A stretch of DNA of 64,000 bases from GWE2-42-39 sp942493345 (GTDB lineage Bacteria; Bacteroidota; Bacteroidia; Bacteroidales; Prolixibacteraceae), in contig OW818695.1 in NCBI GenBank assembly GCA_942493345.1, positions 1,116,001-1,180,000 on the forward strand, given 5' to 3'. Each line of letters begins with the position of its first letter. The first letter of the stretch is position 1. Both the position numbers and the translations under genes were made by a program. The notes beneath the pieces were generated by a model. That model was given only the letters and a program-made list of their open reading frames with translations, was not told the origin of the DNA and did no database searches. Of the stretch, positions 61,625 to 64,000 are shown in pieces.

Positions 61625-62071
61625 TTATTTAAGCCATTCGTACATTTGGTAGTGTTCGGCCGTCATTCCCGACCTTTCATAAACAGCCTGCGCCCGGTTA
61701 TTGTTCTGTTCCACGTACAAACGGATGCCTTTTAGCGATTCGTCGTTCAATACGTTATCTTTTACGTGTTGGTAAATGGCCGAGAAAACGCCTTTCCGCC
61801 GGTATTCTTCCACCACGTAAACCGACTGCACCCAAAGCACCGTGCCGTTCCGCCAGTCGCTCCATTCGTAGGTGGTGAGCAGCGAGGCAACCACTCTGCC
61901 GTTATCGTCGGCTACATAATAAACGCCTTTTTCCCGGTCGGCAAAAACGGCTGCTACTCCTTTTTCAACCGTCGGACGGTCGAGGTCGAAACCTTCGGTT
62001 TCTCTGGCCATCTCAATCTGAAACTGTACGATATCCATTGCATCGGCGATTTTCGCTTCCCTGATTTGCAT
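61625..62071 (-). CDS. GNAT-family N-acetyltransferase
   Basis: A 148-residue acetyltransferase. Motif A is VYVVEEYRRKGVFSAIYQHV (the RxxG acetyl-CoA loop) and motif B RLYVEQNNNRAQAVYERSGM. Substrate unknown. The frame is open to 62170, but ATG 62071 (MQIREAKIADAMD) starts the fold. Downstream of MbfA-like gene's opposite end with a gap of six bases. Confidence 0.88.
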   Translation of the reverse strand: MQIREAKIADAMDIVQFQIEMARETEGFDLDRPTVEKGVAAVFADREKGVYYVADDNGRVVASLLTTYEWSDWRNGTVLWVQSVYVVEEYRRKGVFSAIYQHVKDNVLNDESLKGIRLYVEQNNNRAQAVYERSGMTAEHYQMYEWLK

Positions 62072-62164
62072 GATTTTTTTCGTTTCAGGCAAAAATAGTA
62101 AAACATTTTTTTTGAATTGGAAATAGATTTTTATTAATTCATGCTGAACTTTAAATGAGGTAAA

Positions 62165-62701
62165 ATGCAAATTGCTGTTGCTTCGAAAAATCCTGTAAAA
62201 ATTGAAGCGGTGAAAGAAGCTTTCTCCGAATGTTTTTTCAATGGTTTAATTTTTGAAGGATTTCCGGTTCCGAGTGGTGTTTCCGAGCAGCCGCTGGGAA
62301 ATAAGGAAACACGCAGGGGAGCCCGGAACAGGGTCGAAACATTGATGGCTCAACATCCTGGATTCGATTATTACGTTGGAATCGAAGGGGGCGTGTCGAT
62401 ACTGAAAGGACAAATGACTGCTTTTGCCTGGATATTTATAAAAACACTGGAAAACGAAGGAGCAGCACGAACTGCCAGTTTCTTTTTGCCTCCACGGATA
62501 GCAGAACTAGTGCTAACCGGTTACGAATTGGGCGAGGCTGACGATATTGTTTTTGGAAAGAAAAACTCGAAACAGCATAATGGGGCGGTGGGCCTGCTCA
62601 CCAACGATGTGGTGATCCGAAAAATGTTATATAAACCAGCGGTCATTTTAGCTCTGATCCCGTTTCTAAACCCCAATTTGTACCCAAAGAAAATTAATTG
62701 A
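62165..62701 (+). CDS. yjjX: Inosine/xanthosine triphosphatase (YjjX, DUF84 family)
   Basis: Housecleaning phosphatase for non-canonical purine nucleotides such as ITP and XTP. Conserved motifs: VASKNPVKIEAVKEAF, NKETRRGARNR, YYVGIEGGVSIL, and ELVLTGYELGEADDIVFG with GAVGLLTND. 178 residues, usual length. Confidence 0.9.
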   Translation: MQIAVASKNPVKIEAVKEAFSECFFNGLIFEGFPVPSGVSEQPLGNKETRRGARNRVETLMAQHPGFDYYVGIEGGVSILKGQMTAFAWIFIKTLENEGAARTASFFLPPRIAELVLTGYELGEADDIVFGKKNSKQHNGAVGLLTNDVVIRKMLYKPAVILALIPFLNPNLYPKKIN

Positions 62702-62720
62702 TGAAGTTTTAGTAGCAACG

Positions 62721-63068
62721 CTATTTCTGATTTATTAATTCTTCCCAATATTCAACAGCCCGGCGGGTGTGTGGAATTACAATGGTTCCACCAACCAGGT
62801 TGGCTACTCCGAAAATCTCGAAAACTTCATCGGTGGTTACTCCCAGCTCGTGACATTTTTCAAGATGATATTTAATGCAGTCGTCGCAACGAAGCACCAT
62901 CGACGAAACCAGCCCGAGCATTTCCTTGGTTTTCGAGTCCAACGCCCCATTTTGGTAAGTCAGTGTGTCGAGGCTGTAAATACGCTTCATCACTTTGTTG
63001 TCGGAGGCCAGAATTCTTTCGTTCATCTTTGCCCGGTATTTCCTGAAGTCAATAATTAGCTTGCTCAT
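62721..63068 (-). CDS. AhpD/carboxymuconolactone decarboxylase-like protein
   Basis: A 115-residue all-helical protein. The redox CXXC is in VLRCDDCIKYHLEKCHELG with a following His, as in AhpD-type alkylhydroperoxidases. The rest (TDEVFEIFGVANLVGGTIVI, HTRRAVEYWEEL) fits the family. Probably a thiol peroxidase-like or reductase partner; the substrate is unknown. It shares the minus strand with miaB, ending 29 bases after it. Confidence 0.9.
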   Translation of the reverse strand: MSKLIIDFRKYRAKMNERILASDNKVMKRIYSLDTLTYQNGALDSKTKEMLGLVSSMVLRCDDCIKYHLEKCHELGVTTDEVFEIFGVANLVGGTIVIPHTRRAVEYWEELINQK

Positions 63069-63097
63069 ATTTCCTGAATTATTTCTTCAAACCCGAA

Positions 63098-64000
63098 TTA
63101 TTCTTCTATCGTCTCCCCTATTAAGGTTGTTTGTGTGCAACGGTTTATTTTCACCAGCACATAATCGCCTTTTTGGTAATCTTTCTTCGGAAAAACGACT
63201 ACTTTGTTTTGTGAACTCCGGCCAAACAGCTCATCCTTGTTCTTTTTCGAAGTTCCTTCAACCAAAACTTCAAACGTTTTTCCTATGTCATTGTGGTTGT
63301 TTTTCAACGAAATTTTATTCTGAAGGGCGATGATCTCGTTTAACCGCCTGATTTTTGTTTCTTCCGGAACATCATCATCCAAATGTTGATGTGCATACGT
63401 GCCGGGACGTTCGGAATATTTAAACATGAAAGCCATGTCAAAATGTGCCCATTCCATCAATTCTAACGTTTGCTGGTGGTCTTCTTCGGTTTCGCCGCAA
63501 AAACCGGCAAACACGTCGGTCGAAATGCTGCAATCGAGAATTATTTCGCGGATGGCGCGGATGCGGTCCATATACCATTCGCGGTCGTACTTGCGGTTCA
63601 TCCGTTTCAGCACTTCGTTACTGCCCGATTGTACCGGCAGATGGATGTGCCTGCAAACATTGGGTTGGGCGGCAATCACTTTCAACACCTTGTCGCTCAT
63701 GTCTTTCGGGTGCGACGTAGTAAACCGGATGCGCACGCCGGACGCCGACAGGGCAACCATTTCCAGCAAATCCCAGAAACGTAACGGTTTGCGTTCGCCG
63801 TCGGGTTGCCACTTGTACGAGTTCACGTTTTGCCCCAGCAGGGTAACTTCTTTGTAGCCTTTCGAAGCAAGATCGCCCACTTCGTTTAAAATATCCTGTG
63901 GATTGCGACTGCGTTCCCGCCCTCGGGTGTATGGAACAATGCAGTAGGTGCAAAAATTATTGCATCCCCGGGTGATGCTCACAAAGCCTGAAATTGCCGA
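63098..64000 (-). CDS. miaB: tRNA-2-methylthio-N6-dimethylallyladenosine synthase, 5' end outside window
   Basis: Radical SAM methylthiotransferase that adds a methylthio group to i6A37 in tRNA. The radical SAM motif RGCNNFCTYCIVPYTRGRER (CX3CX2C) is just inside the window. HLPVQSGSNEVLKRMNRKY and the C-terminal TRAM domain follow. The frame remains open to the right edge, so the N-terminal UPF0004 domain is missing here. Confidence 0.96.
   Translation of the reverse strand, partial: SAISGFVSITRGCNNFCTYCIVPYTRGRERSRNPQDILNEVGDLASKGYKEVTLLGQNVNSYKWQPDGERKPLRFWDLLEMVALSASGVRIRFTTSHPKDMSDKVLKVIAAQPNVCRHIHLPVQSGSNEVLKRMNRKYDREWYMDRIRAIREIILDCSISTDVFAGFCGETEEDHQQTLELMEWAHFDMAFMFKYSERPGTYAHQHLDDDVPEETKIRRLNEIIALQNKISLKNNHNDIGKTFEVLVEGTSKKNKDELFGRSSQNKVVVFPKKDYQKGDYVLVKINRCTQTTLIGETIEE

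Overview
The window looks like a chromosomal segment from a Bacteroidota (Bacteroidia) bacterium, most likely an anaerobic or facultatively anaerobic environmental lineage near Marinilabiliales/Prolixibacteraceae. The rank is inferred. The evidence is a SusC/SusD pair behind an ECF sigma factor and FecR anti-sigma factor, TAnnTTTG-type promoter boxes, few Shine-Dalgarno sequences, a complex I operon without the NADH module, [FeFe]-hydrogenase maturases and a multihaem cytochrome cluster. Both ends cut genes: dnaK at the left, miaB at the right.

Layout. 1-6.1 kb: dnaK, a 36-codon ORF with a strong ribosome site, a MORN-like secreted protein, xseAB, a secreted esterase and deoC. 6.3-7.4 kb: an FkbO/Hyg5-like chorismatase. 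7.9-18.2 kb: nuoABCDHIJKLMN plus a trailing 107-residue ORF. 18.2-24.5 kb: a PH-like membrane protein, a TonB-dependent receptor under a TPP riboswitch, Hsp20, a Kv-type channel, cytidine deaminase and a glucosaminidase-LysM protein. 24.6-27.3 kb: GH125 and GH76 alpha-1,6-mannan enzymes. 27.4-31.8 kb: an HsdR-N-like nuclease domain, AMP nucleosidase, holA, rhomboid protease, a GmhB-like phosphatase and a class IV aminotransferase.

31.9-41.1 kb is a polysaccharide-utilisation-like locus: ECF sigma, FecR, SusC with STN domain, SusD, a small lipoprotein and a DUF4185 (GH183-like) lipoprotein. A decayed response-regulator gene follows (about 41.5-41.7 kb). 42.2-48.5 kb: alkaline phosphatase, BASS transporter, acyltransferase, MntP, a 7TM histidine kinase and a small alpha-beta-barrel protein. 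48.7-50.7 kb: groES-groEL on the minus strand.

51.1-55.0 kb carries H-cluster maturation genes (a TM1266-like regulator, hydG, hydF), with two short secreted Lys/Cys-rich peptide genes between hydG and hydF. 55.3-59.4 kb is a redox/sulfur cluster: octahaem cytochrome c, membrane cytochrome b, and two YeeE/YedE half-transporters, the second fused to a rhodanese-like domain that lacks the usual catalytic Cys and ends in Gly-Gly-Cys. 59.4-64 kb: an AT-rich methyltransferase, an AlbA_2/Schlafen-like protein, a ferritin-like/VIT1 fusion, GNAT, a YjjX-like phosphatase, an AhpD-like protein and miaB.

The best candidates for undescribed biology are the Cys/Lys-rich peptides within the hydrogenase maturation locus, the octahaem/YeeE/degenerate-rhodanese cluster, the SusCD-DUF4185 locus lying near alpha-1,6-mannan enzymes, and a perfect 19-bp hairpin across the sigma stop codon.
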